Notes under the pieces: model-generated
Told to the model about the DNA's origin: nothing
The model's database searches: none
The model's input: only the letters and a program-made list of their open reading frames with translations
Assembly (NCBI GenBank): GCA_018221245.1
Contig: JAAOYH010000021.1
Coordinates: 1-5,086 of the forward strand
Direction: 5' to 3'
Length of the DNA stretch: 5,086 bases
From: Candidatus Woesearchaeota archaeon
GTDB taxonomy: Archaea > Nanobdellota > Nanobdellia > Woesearchaeales > UBA525
In this document: positions 5,052 to 5,086 of the stretch, one piece after another
Position numbering within the stretch: the first letter of the stretch is position 1
How the letters are laid out: every line of letters begins with the position of its first letter
Position numbers and translations under genes: made by a program

Positions 5052-5086
5052 ATGGTCAAGGTCAATACAGATAAGATTCTTCACAA
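5052..5086 (+). CDS. Start of an unidentified gene, cut off by the window end
   Basis: Only 11 complete codons are visible (MVKVNTDKILH, then an incomplete codon), too few to identify a family. The call as a gene rests on the promoter at 5012-5020 and the Shine-Dalgarno site at 5042-5048, both correctly spaced from the ATG. Its own promoter suggests it is regulated separately from the preceding gene. Confidence 0.55.
   Translation, partial: MVKVNTDKILH

Overview
The window looks archaeal. It carries both subunits of type IIB DNA topoisomerase VI. Candidate TATA boxes sit about 26 bases upstream of three start codons, which suggests leaderless transcripts, and genes are packed with ATGA stop/start overlaps. 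GC content is in the mid to high 40s per cent in hand-sampled lines outside the methyltransferase gene. The lineage cannot be fixed from this sequence. The tiny unknown gene and the 201-residue unknown protein remind me of uncultivated small-genome (DPANN-type) archaea, but that is recollection, not a search result.

Layout, all on the + strand. (1) Positions 1-84 are the last 27 codons of a membrane protein whose ending resembles CorA-type magnesium/cobalt transporters. (2) A short intergenic stretch follows, with a T-tract, a 10-base direct repeat and a good TATA box. (3) A 65-codon unknown hydrophilic gene ends at 357. (4) The main cluster runs from 380 to 4395: top6B (561 aa), a SAM-dependent methyltransferase (240 aa), top6A (359 aa) and a polytopic membrane protein (183 aa). 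Each of these genes overlaps the next (4, 4 and 17 bases), so they are very probably one transcript with coupled translation. (5) A separate promoter inside the end of the membrane-protein gene appears to drive a 201-residue unknown protein (4404-5009). (6) Only two bases after its stop, another TATA box and a Shine-Dalgarno site introduce a gene cut off by the window edge (5052 onward).

How the genes work together: Top6B supplies the GHKL ATPase and strand-passage gate and Top6A the cleaving tyrosine and Toprim metal site of an A2B2 topoisomerase VI that relaxes and decatenates DNA. Both subunits look intact and catalytically complete. The unexpected element is the methyltransferase between them. 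Its sequence resembles TylM1/DesVI-type amino-sugar N-methyltransferases, it is clearly more AT-rich than its neighbours, and it sits exactly at what would otherwise be a top6B-top6A ATGA junction, with the same nine bases (ATGACAAAA) at both ends. This is most simply a gene acquired into the operon. A functional link to topoisomerase VI is possible but not shown by the sequence.

I found no CRISPR array, tRNA, rRNA, transposase or insertion sequence. No stretch longer than about 300 bases lacks a gene.
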